The notes under the pieces were generated by a model. That model was not told the origin of the DNA. It saw only the letters and a list, made by a program, of their open reading frames with translations, and searched no databases. The position numbers were made by a program, and so were the translations under genes. 64,000 nt of DNA from the NCBI GenBank assembly GCA_037128595.1, contig JBAXWB010000023.1, positions 1 to 64,000 on the forward strand, read 5' to 3'. Shown here one piece after another: positions 45,570 to 52,984 of the stretch. This DNA comes from a bacterium. Lineage in GTDB: Bacteria > Verrucomicrobiota > Kiritimatiellia > CAIKKV01 > CAITUY01. Every line of letters starts with the position of its first letter. Position 1 is the first letter of the stretch.

Positions 45570-48500
45570 ATGGACGAACAGGATAAGCTGAAAACCGAGC
45601 ATGCCGTCAATCCGTTGGGGATCGATGTCCTGCCTCGCTTTTCGTGGTCGCAGGATGGGGCAGGGGGCCAGCGTGCGTATCGTCTTCTAGCCGCCAGTGA
45701 TGAGGGGCTATTGCGTCGTCGTGAGCAGGTCGATGTCTGGGACAGCGGGCGGGTGGAGCGTCCGGATTCGTGCTTCGTCCCCTATGGCGGTAAAACGCTC
45801 AAATCCGGGCAACGGGTGTACTGGCAGGTTCAGACCTGGAATGAACAGGGCCTGCACCGGGTCAGCGAAATCGCCTGGTTCGAGATGGGCCTGCTGTCGG
45901 CCTCTGATTGGCAGGGCGTATTTATGGCGCCCAAATATTGCGGAACGGGGGGGCGCGGCTATCACAGTGCGGTTTTGAAGGCAGATCAAGCGGGTGAGTT
46001 CTGGGTGCAGATTGATCTGGGGCGGAATGAAACGTTCGATCGTATTGTCCTGTTTCCCTGTTATTACCGGGAACAAGGTGAGTCGGCAGGGCCTGGATTT
46101 GGCTTTCCGGTATCGTTCCGCATCGAAACTTCTGATCACATGGATGGATCGGCCGCACGATTGGTATACATGACAGACCAGGACATCGCCAACCCAGGGC
46201 TCAATCCTGTTGAAGTCAGGCCATTAGTCCCGGCTCAGGGGCGTTTTGTGCGGTTGACGGTGATCACGCCTTTCAACGCCGGAAAAGGAGCGCGATTACT
46301 GGCACTGGATGAGTTCCAGATTTTCATGGGCGGCACGAATTTGGCGCTCGGTAAGTCGGTATCCGTGTCCAATCAACTGGTGTCCAGCGTCCGTGCCGGG
46401 ACCTATGACTGGCATGCCGATTGCCTGACCGACGGGATCATTCATGTCGATGAACCACGGCATAACCAGGGGGACGGGAATCTTCTGCGACGCCTGGTTG
46501 AAATCAATAAGCCCATTGTCCGGGCCCGTGTGTATGTCGGAAGCAGGGGATGGTATGAGTTGCGGTTCAACCAGCAGAAGGCGGGTGATGCCGTGCTGGA
46601 TTCCGCGTGGACATCATTTGAAAAGCGCGTCCTCTATTCCGTATGGGATGTGACGGATCTCTTGAAACAAGGTGTCAATGTCGTGACCCTTCTGCTGGGC
46701 AGCGGTTGGAGCTGGCAGCCAGCGGTGATCCTGCAACTGCAGGTGGATCATCCGGACGGGTCACAAACGGTTCTCTGCAGTGACGATCGATGGCGGGTAC
46801 TGCAAAGTCCCGTTATTGAAAGTCACGTGTATCATGGGGAGACCTATGATGCCCGGCTTGAACGGTCGGAGATTTTCGATTCGAAATTCGATGATTCGGA
46901 TCGGCCTCAGGCGTTGACCTTTCCAGAATATCGTCCTGCGCTTTCAGCCCAGATGCAGCCCCCCATTCGTGTGGCGGAAACGGTGGCGCCGGTGGCCGTG
47001 TGTGAACCCCAAAAAGGGGTCTGGGTATTTGATCTGGGGCAGAACATTGCCGGTTGGGTGCGATTGCGGGTGAAAGGGGGGGCTGGCCAGCAAATCACGC
47101 TCCGTTTTGCGGAGTGCATTTTTGATGATGGCACGGTCTGGACGGATGAAGCGCAGACGAAGGCCCGGCAGGCAGGGCGCTTGCAGGCTGTGGACGGCAT
47201 GCTCAATACAGCCAACAACCGCTCGGCCCGGGTAACGGATCGCTATATTTGCGCCGGGGGCGCAAGGGAAGAAATCTGGGAGCCCCGTTTTACCTATCAC
47301 GGGTTCCGCTTTGTTGAAATGACCGGTTATGCCGGCCGGCCGGATCTCAACATGATTGAAGGGCGGGTCGTGCATACCGACGTTGCTTCCATCGGACAGT
47401 TCGAGTGCTCCAACGAGGTCCTCAACTGGGCACAACAGGCAAGCCGGTGGACGCTGCTCAATAACCTGCACAGTTTGCCGACGGACTGCTGTCAGCGTGA
47501 TGAGCGACAGGGTTGGATGGCGGATGCGCATCTCGTCTGCGAGGCGATGCTGTGTAATTTCGATGCTGCGTCGACCTATGGCAAATGGCTCCAGGATATA
47601 CGTGACGACCAGCGTGCGGATGGGGCAGTGGGCGACACTACGCCGTATACGCTGGCCCGGATGGGGGGGGATGTCGCGTGGGGTTGCGCCACCATTCTGG
47701 TGCCGTGGGAGGTATATCTCCATACAGGAGATATACGGGTCTTGGAGCAACATTGGGATAGCATGCGGCGCTACATGGAATTTCTCGACCGGTCGTATCC
47801 GACGCGTTTCGTTGATAATTCCATTTTTGGTGGGGACTGGCTGGCGATTGAGGAAACACCGCATCAACTGACGCATACCGGATTTTTACTGCTGAGTGCC
47901 CGGACCACGGCGCGGGTTGCCAGGATTCTCGGACAGCCTGTCGAAGCTGAACGCTGGAAAAAAATGGAACGGGAAACAAGGACTGTATTTCATCAAAGCT
48001 TTTTTGATCCAGCGACCAGCCAATATGGAAATGCGAAACAGTTCTCCCAAACCAAACTGGGTTTGGATGCAAATGATAACCCCAAAAATATGGACGGGGC
48101 GGGCAGTAGCCAGTTTGCCAATAGCTTTGCCTTGTATCTGGGCGTGGTTCCGGAAAATCTGCGCAGTGCCGTTTTTGCTAAACTGGTGGCGAACATCGAA
48201 TCGCGGCTGAGACATTTAAGCACCGGTGTTCTGGGTACCAAATATTTACTGGAAACGCTTGGAGAAGAAGGCCGGGCGGACCTGGCGCTGGCCGTGATCA
48301 CCGCGCCCGACTTTCCGGGCTATGGTTATATGCGAGCCCATCAGGCGACCACGCTCTGGGAACATTGGTCGCTTAAAACCGGCAGCGGCATGAATTCACA
48401 TGATCATCCCTGGATGGCAAGCGTCTCGGCTTGGATGCTGAAATACCTGGCGGGCCTACGGCCAGCTGCGGAACAGCCCGGATTTGGGCAGATCTGCTTT

Positions 48501-48776
48501 AGGCCGCAGTTTCCGCAAGGGTTGCAGTTTGCCAGTGGGAAGATTGAGACGCGGCAGGGCCTGGTCAGTGCTTCCTGGCGGCGGCGCGATGAGACTGTGC
48601 GCCTGGAGTTGCGAGTGCCGGCTGGCTGTTCGGGAAATCTGTCGCTGCCTTCGGGGTGGCGTCTGCAAACTCCTAAAGGGGACCCGTCAGGAAAAATCAC
48701 ATCAGCCATTCATGCTGACAGCATTTCGCTCTCAGGCGGAACGTACACAATGTTATTGGAACAAATAACGAGTTGA
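45570..48776 (+). CDS. GH78 alpha-L-rhamnosidase with inserted discoidin-like domain (1,068 aa)
   Basis: Releases terminal alpha-L-rhamnose. GAGGGA precedes ATG 45570. The N-terminus is the usual Ig-like domain (NPLGIDVLPRFSWSQ; KSGQRVYWQVQTWNEQG). Residues about 140-275 look like an inserted F5/8-type C (discoidin) domain (EFWVQIDLGRNETFDRIVLF; GRFVRLTVITPFN). The rhamnosidase N-domain follows (YELRFNQQKAGDAVLDSAWT), then the (alpha/alpha)6 barrel with the signature DCCQRDERQGW (Asp639 to Trp649), close to the family's DCPQRDERLGW, and the His region MNSHDHPWMASVSAWMLKYL. The end is a beta-sandwich. No signal peptide is seen, so rhamnose release is probably intracellular. Confidence 0.92.
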   Translation: MDEQDKLKTEHAVNPLGIDVLPRFSWSQDGAGGQRAYRLLAASDEGLLRRREQVDVWDSGRVERPDSCFVPYGGKTLKSGQRVYWQVQTWNEQGLHRVSEIAWFEMGLLSASDWQGVFMAPKYCGTGGRGYHSAVLKADQAGEFWVQIDLGRNETFDRIVLFPCYYREQGESAGPGFGFPVSFRIETSDHMDGSAARLVYMTDQDIANPGLNPVEVRPLVPAQGRFVRLTVITPFNAGKGARLLALDEFQIFMGGTNLALGKSVSVSNQLVSSVRAGTYDWHADCLTDGIIHVDEPRHNQGDGNLLRRLVEINKPIVRARVYVGSRGWYELRFNQQKAGDAVLDSAWTSFEKRVLYSVWDVTDLLKQGVNVVTLLLGSGWSWQPAVILQLQVDHPDGSQTVLCSDDRWRVLQSPVIESHVYHGETYDARLERSEIFDSKFDDSDRPQALTFPEYRPALSAQMQPPIRVAETVAPVAVCEPQKGVWVFDLGQNIAGWVRLRVKGGAGQQITLRFAECIFDDGTVWTDEAQTKARQAGRLQAVDGMLNTANNRSARVTDRYICAGGAREEIWEPRFTYHGFRFVEMTGYAGRPDLNMIEGRVVHTDVASIGQFECSNEVLNWAQQASRWTLLNNLHSLPTDCCQRDERQGWMADAHLVCEAMLCNFDAASTYGKWLQDIRDDQRADGAVGDTTPYTLARMGGDVAWGCATILVPWEVYLHTGDIRVLEQHWDSMRRYMEFLDRSYPTRFVDNSIFGGDWLAIEETPHQLTHTGFLLLSARTTARVARILGQPVEAERWKKMERETRTVFHQSFFDPATSQYGNAKQFSQTKLGLDANDNPKNMDGAGSSQFANSFALYLGVVPENLRSAVFAKLVANIESRLRHLSTGVLGTKYLLETLGEEGRADLALAVITAPDFPGYGYMRAHQATTLWEHWSLKTGSGMNSHDHPWMASVSAWMLKYLAGLRPAAEQPGFGQICFRPQFPQGLQFASGKIETRQGLVSASWRRRDETVRLELRVPAGCSGNLSLPSGWRLQTPKGDPSGKITSAIHADSISLSGGTYTMLLEQITS

Positions 48777-48799
48777 AATGATGAGCGGTTTGTTTGCTT

Positions 48800-50692
48800 A
48801 TGAAAAAATTTGATCTTAAAATTCGCGCCGTTCAGCTCGATCTGGCCCGGCAGATGGAAACCCTCGATTTCATCAAGGGCTTTATTGATTTCATCGCGGT
48901 GAATGGTTACAACACCTTGGCGCTTTACCTGGAAGGACGGATCAGAACGCCGACTTTCCCGTTTCCGTCTGATGCGGAAAGTTATTCGGTGGAACAGATG
49001 AAGGAGATTGTCCGCTATGCCGGAGTAAGAAATATTGAGATCATTCCGGTCGTTTCAGCAATGGGACATGCCGAATTATTTCTCAAGCATTCAAGCCTGG
49101 AATCCCTGGCGGAAAACAGGGGGGAATTCAAGGGTCGTTTCGGCTCCAGTTTTAAACAGGTCTTCTGTCCTTCCCTGGAAGCAACCTACACGTTTCTGGA
49201 AGCATATTTCACTGAAATCTGCGAGCTTTTCCCCTCGAAGTACTTTCATGCCGGCTGTGACGAAAGTTGGGATATCGGGTGCTGTGATCTTTGTCGCGCC
49301 CGGTTACAAAACGGCGAAACACAAGCGGATCTTTTTGCGAAGCACCTTTTGGCGGTTCGTCGCATTGTTACGGGAAAACTGGGCAAGCGGATGATTGTCT
49401 GGGACGATATGTTCGAGTATTACCCGCAGGCGCTGGAAGCGTTGCCGCGCGACGTTATCATGGCCTGCTGGCAATATCAGCCAGCGGTGGAAAAGGCCAA
49501 GGGGCATTTCAATAATCGGGCTGTGGTCGATTCGCTTACCCATTATGACCGGCTTGGATTCGATTATTTCATCTGCCCGGCCGATGAGTACACGATTCAC
49601 AATGTCGAGAGCTTCACCGAATATGGTGCCAACCACCATCCTTTGGGCGGGTGGATGACCATCTGGTCAAAACGGATAACGTTCATGTTGCAAAGTATGC
49701 CGGCCATCGCCTATACCGGCCGCTTGTGGGCGTCCGGGGTAAGTGGCAACTACGATGAGTTGCTTCAAGGAGTTGTAAAGGACATCTTCGGCATAAATGA
49801 TAAACCGTTTTATCAGGCTATTCGGGCGGTTTGCGGCATGGAGCTTTATCAGGAACGCTGTACTAGTTTGAATGCTTATCTGACATGTCATGAAAATGAT
49901 GCCGATTACTGCCGCCCGCGTCTGGTGGATATGTTGCTGACGGTACTGCCTGGATATATTGATAAAGTTAAGGGGAACTCCCGCGATATTGTGGGAGAAA
50001 TCATGCTCTCATTGCGCAGTGAGCAAATCAGTCATGAACTGCAAGAACTACTGCCAAAGTTCTTTAAAGGTAACACCGGTCAACCGGAACTGATTGTAAA
50101 GCTGGATTCAATTATTTCAAGGATTGAGGGCGTAGGCCGGGACCGTGTGGCCATGTGGCAGCGGGTACGACCTGATATTTCGCCTGCTGACATGGTGTCT
50201 GTCTATGCCCGATATTGCAAGGAGATGCGGGAAGTGCCTGCCGTGGTGGCAAAACATGGCTATTTGAAGGTTCACTTCATGTTGCCGGATCAGTATTCAG
50301 CCCAGACAACCAGGGTTTTCATCCAATATTCCGGTGTGACTGAATGGGAACAAATCGGGGTTGGTGTTTTTAAGGGAAATAAAGCAGCCGATTGTTTCTA
50401 TTCCCGGATCTTCTGGATAGCCAAAGACAGAATTCCCACAAGCCTCAAAATAGAAACGTCCGGATTTGGGGGGCAAGGTTTTACCTATTTTGAAGCTGAA
50501 AACAGCAAGGGTCGTTTTACCCCCTGCCGGGTAAGCCGCATTTCAGGCAACGTGTCGGAGCCTGAGAATCTCTTGTGCCACGACTGGCAATGGTCCTTTG
50601 CCGGTAATCGAAACACTTTGGAATCAGTGTTGAACCCGGACATCGCCAACGCTACTCACAGTTTTGAAGTCGATCTTAGCTGTAAACCGTGA
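48800..50692 (+). CDS. GH20-family glycosidase, variant (630 aa)
   Basis: ATG 48800 is chosen over a TTG two codons upstream. No signal peptide. The TIM barrel begins almost at residue 1 (LKIRAVQLDLARQMETLDF), without the N-terminal GH20 domain. Motifs include VVSAMGHAELFLKH and the catalytic pair Asp154-Glu155 in FHAGCDESWDIG, where the usual His-x-Gly-Gly-Asp-Glu has Cys for the second Gly. Paired cysteines follow (CCDLCRARL). The last 230 residues are helical and then beta-rich (KVHFMLPDQYSAQ). The combination suggests a hexosaminidase-type enzyme of a PVC-specific branch. It is the last gene of the long co-directional run; no terminator is visible after it. Confidence 0.82.
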   Translation: MKKFDLKIRAVQLDLARQMETLDFIKGFIDFIAVNGYNTLALYLEGRIRTPTFPFPSDAESYSVEQMKEIVRYAGVRNIEIIPVVSAMGHAELFLKHSSLESLAENRGEFKGRFGSSFKQVFCPSLEATYTFLEAYFTEICELFPSKYFHAGCDESWDIGCCDLCRARLQNGETQADLFAKHLLAVRRIVTGKLGKRMIVWDDMFEYYPQALEALPRDVIMACWQYQPAVEKAKGHFNNRAVVDSLTHYDRLGFDYFICPADEYTIHNVESFTEYGANHHPLGGWMTIWSKRITFMLQSMPAIAYTGRLWASGVSGNYDELLQGVVKDIFGINDKPFYQAIRAVCGMELYQERCTSLNAYLTCHENDADYCRPRLVDMLLTVLPGYIDKVKGNSRDIVGEIMLSLRSEQISHELQELLPKFFKGNTGQPELIVKLDSIISRIEGVGRDRVAMWQRVRPDISPADMVSVYARYCKEMREVPAVVAKHGYLKVHFMLPDQYSAQTTRVFIQYSGVTEWEQIGVGVFKGNKAADCFYSRIFWIAKDRIPTSLKIETSGFGGQGFTYFEAENSKGRFTPCRVSRISGNVSEPENLLCHDWQWSFAGNRNTLESVLNPDIANATHSFEVDLSCKP

Positions 50693-50752
50693 ACGAAATT
50701 CCTGCTGTAAGTATTTTATCATTGCCGCTTGCCATAATGCGTTCAGCGATAA

Positions 50753-50818
50753 TTGGCCAATATTAACAATTGCATTAATATCATGCATTGGTATTATATA
50801 TACCACTGTTAGGAATAA
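50753..50818 (+). promoter_or_regulatory. promoter and operator region of the second catabolic operon
   Basis: An AT-rich 150-bp gap with overlapping signals. TTGGCC (50753-50758), 17 bp, TAATAT (50776-50781) is one promoter option; TTGCAT (50770-50775), 16 bp, TATTAT (50792-50797) another. The palindrome GGTAT-N5-ATACC (50790-50804) is followed by N7 and GGAATAA (50812-50818), so ATATACC-N7-GGAATAA (50798-50818) matches the operator layout at 5819 and 18876. TGCAT-N7-ATGCA at 50771-50787 and ATTGGCCAAT at 50752-50761 are further palindromes. The operator just after a -10 suggests repression. Confidence 0.5.
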
Positions 50819-50848
50819 CTCCAAATTGATTCTAAGAGGAACAAAGTT

Positions 50849-51928
50849 ATGAATGAGAAGTATGATTTAGCCGTGTTGGGGCTGGGTGGCATGGGGGATA
50901 CGCATGTGGGTGCGGCGAAGGCGTCTCCGTATGTGCGGACCATTTATGGTTACGAGCCGGATGCTACGAGAGCCGCGCTGCGGGGCAAGGAGCTCGGCGT
51001 TAAGGCCACGTCTGATCTGGATTCCATTTTGAACAATCCTGAAATCAAACTCGTCACCATTGCCGCCATCAATCCTGTTCATGCTGAATTGGCCATTAAG
51101 GCGCTCCGGGCTGGGAAGGCGGTCATGTGCGAAAAGCCGATGGCTGAAACTCTGGAGGGGGCGAAGGAGATGATTCAGGTTGAAAAGGAGACGGGTAAAT
51201 TCCTCCAGATCGGCTTTGAGCTGCGTTACTCGAAAATTTACATGAAGGCCAGGGAATGGATTGATCAGGGAGTGATTGGGAAAGTGGTGAATAGTCAGTG
51301 CCGTTACTACTGCAGTGAATTTCATTCCAAAAACACCTGGCGCAGTAACAGCAAGGGAACCCTGATCGGGGAGAAGCTTTCCCATTACCTGGATTTACAG
51401 CGTTGGTTTACGGGCAGTCCCGTCGAAGAGGTGTTTTCAATGGCCGCTCCCAATGTTGTTCCTTATTTCAACCATTCCGACAACCACCAGATCAGCATGC
51501 GCTTTCAAAACGGGGCCATCTCAAATCTGAATTTTGCCATGTATATTGCGGAATCGGATCACCGCGATCCGCTGCTCGAAATGTTGGAGAAGCAATCCGA
51601 TGATGGCCATTACCTGCAATACCACATTTTCGGGACAAAAGGTGCGATCGAAACTGATGTGTTCCGCCGCCGAATCCGCCGTTGGGAATTCACTGATAGT
51701 CCGGAGCGGTTGGTTAGCAAAATGGCTGAGACGATCACGTACAAGCCCAGTGATGACAACGCTTGGATCCACAACACGCATGGGCAGAATATCAGGATTG
51801 CCGAGCTGGTGGCAAAAGGGTTACCTCCGGAAAATCCCGCCGCGGATTCCTTTGAGACGATGAGGGCCGGCTTTGCCGCAGAGATATCAGAACGGGAACA
51901 CCGGATCGTCAAAATGAGCGAGTTGTAA
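50849..51928 (+). CDS. Gfo/Idh/MocA-family NAD(P)-dependent oxidoreductase
   Basis: Cytoplasmic dehydrogenase of 359 aa, normal length. AAGAGGA lies 8 nt before ATG 50849. The N-terminal Rossmann fold is marked by LAVLGLGGMGDTHVGA, and the family's Glu-Lys-Pro motif by VMCEKPMAETLEGA (lysine near residue 95). The C-terminal part is the alpha/beta substrate domain (YSKIYMKAREWIDQGVIGKV). Members oxidise or epimerise sugars, inositols or glycosides, and some take part in glycosidic-bond cleavage by oxidation and elimination. As first gene of the catabolic operon it probably acts on an imported sugar or glycoside; the exact substrate cannot be told. Confidence 0.92.
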   Translation: MNEKYDLAVLGLGGMGDTHVGAAKASPYVRTIYGYEPDATRAALRGKELGVKATSDLDSILNNPEIKLVTIAAINPVHAELAIKALRAGKAVMCEKPMAETLEGAKEMIQVEKETGKFLQIGFELRYSKIYMKAREWIDQGVIGKVVNSQCRYYCSEFHSKNTWRSNSKGTLIGEKLSHYLDLQRWFTGSPVEEVFSMAAPNVVPYFNHSDNHQISMRFQNGAISNLNFAMYIAESDHRDPLLEMLEKQSDDGHYLQYHIFGTKGAIETDVFRRRIRRWEFTDSPERLVSKMAETITYKPSDDNAWIHNTHGQNIRIAELVAKGLPPENPAADSFETMRAGFAAEISEREHRIVKMSEL

Positions 51929-51946
51929 GCCGAAAGAAAAGAATTT

Positions 51947-51974
51947 GAACAGAAGCACGCAAAGATCGCAAAGG
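51947..51974 (+). repeat. GCAAAGATCGCAAAGG-type intergenic repeat
   Basis: The 28-bp string GAACAGAAGCACGC followed by AAAGATCGCAAAGG is of the CGCAAAG-repeat kind found between genes in several bacterial groups. Here its AAAGGGG end is the ribosome binding site of the gene at 51980. Confidence 0.45.
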
Positions 51975-51979
51975 GGTAA

Positions 51980-52984
51980 ATGAGCCCTATTCCTAACAAG
52001 ACGATGAAGACATTTCCCGGCTATCCGCAGGATCTTTCGGCAGGTGAAATTGACCGCCGGTTCCGGAAGGTGCTTGGGGACTTCGAAGTAGCTTCGGTCC
52101 CTTTGAAACTTAAAGTTACAGAAGAACTTCAGCTTAAAGGCGGGATTATCAGGCAGCGGGTGGAATACGACGTGGACAAAGGTGAACGCGTTTCCGCCTA
52201 CCATCTCTTCAAGAAGGGCCTGCCTCAAAATGCCCCCGGAGTCTTGTCCATCCACGGACATGGCGGCGATGACATTTTTCCGGTAGGCAAGGCGTTCCAC
52301 TGCCATCCTGTAAAAGATGATCCGCTCCAATACAGTTATCATGCAGCATTAGCCGGGTTCAGAGTCCTGGCTCCGGATGCCCTTTGTTTTGGCGAGCGTC
52401 AGGCCAAATGGGGCTACTCCACGAAATTCTTCGACGAAATCGCCGCGCATGCTGAACTGACTGGTCAGGGGAAAAGCCTGGCTTGGAAATCCGTATGGGA
52501 TAATTCACGCGCCTTGGAAGCGCTGGAGAAGCTCGGGGCCCGTTCCCTGGGGGCCATCGGCTGGTCGGGTGGCAGTACGCAGGCGTATATTCTTGCCTCG
52601 GTGAACAAGAAGGTCGAGGCAACGGCGTGCTTCTTCAGCTTCATGACACTGCGGCATCAGTTCGGGCAGTACCGCTGCTGTCATTGTTTGTATCACTATA
52701 TTCCGGGAATGATGAAGGCTGGCATCGACTGGGATCAGGTGGTGTCCCTCATTCCGCCCCGGAAGATCTTCCTGGGCTGGGGGGCGCTGGATGCAGGTTC
52801 GCCGGAAATCATGTACCGGAGTTTCGTCAGCGCCATTCAGAAACGGGTCAAGAACAAGTCTTCTGATAAATGCCTTTCCCTCCACGAAGAAGCCGGGAAA
52901 GGTCACGAGATCACTCTGCCCATGCTGGACAATGCCTTCCGGTTTTTGCAGATTCATTTGAATAAAGAAAGCGGCGATGTGTAA
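51980..52984 (+). CDS. alpha/beta hydrolase, acetyl-xylan-esterase-like (334 aa)
   Basis: Predicted cytoplasmic esterase, no signal peptide. The oxyanion region is LSIHGHGGDD (residues about 88-97), the nucleophile elbow GWSGGSTQ (Ser about 195), the acid probably Asp in GWGALDAGSPE and the base His in GKGHEITLP. A lid-like insertion rich in Cys and His (QYRCCHCLYHYIP) is unusual. Such enzymes remove acetyl or other acyl groups from imported oligosaccharides. The gene begins 51 bp after the oxidoreductase and is followed directly (0 bp gap) by the GH38-like gene. AAAGGGG upstream comes from an intergenic repeat. Confidence 0.82.
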   Translation: MSPIPNKTMKTFPGYPQDLSAGEIDRRFRKVLGDFEVASVPLKLKVTEELQLKGGIIRQRVEYDVDKGERVSAYHLFKKGLPQNAPGVLSIHGHGGDDIFPVGKAFHCHPVKDDPLQYSYHAALAGFRVLAPDALCFGERQAKWGYSTKFFDEIAAHAELTGQGKSLAWKSVWDNSRALEALEKLGARSLGAIGWSGGSTQAYILASVNKKVEATACFFSFMTLRHQFGQYRCCHCLYHYIPGMMKAGIDWDQVVSLIPPRKIFLGWGALDAGSPEIMYRSFVSAIQKRVKNKSSDKCLSLHEEAGKGHEITLPMLDNAFRFLQIHLNKESGDV

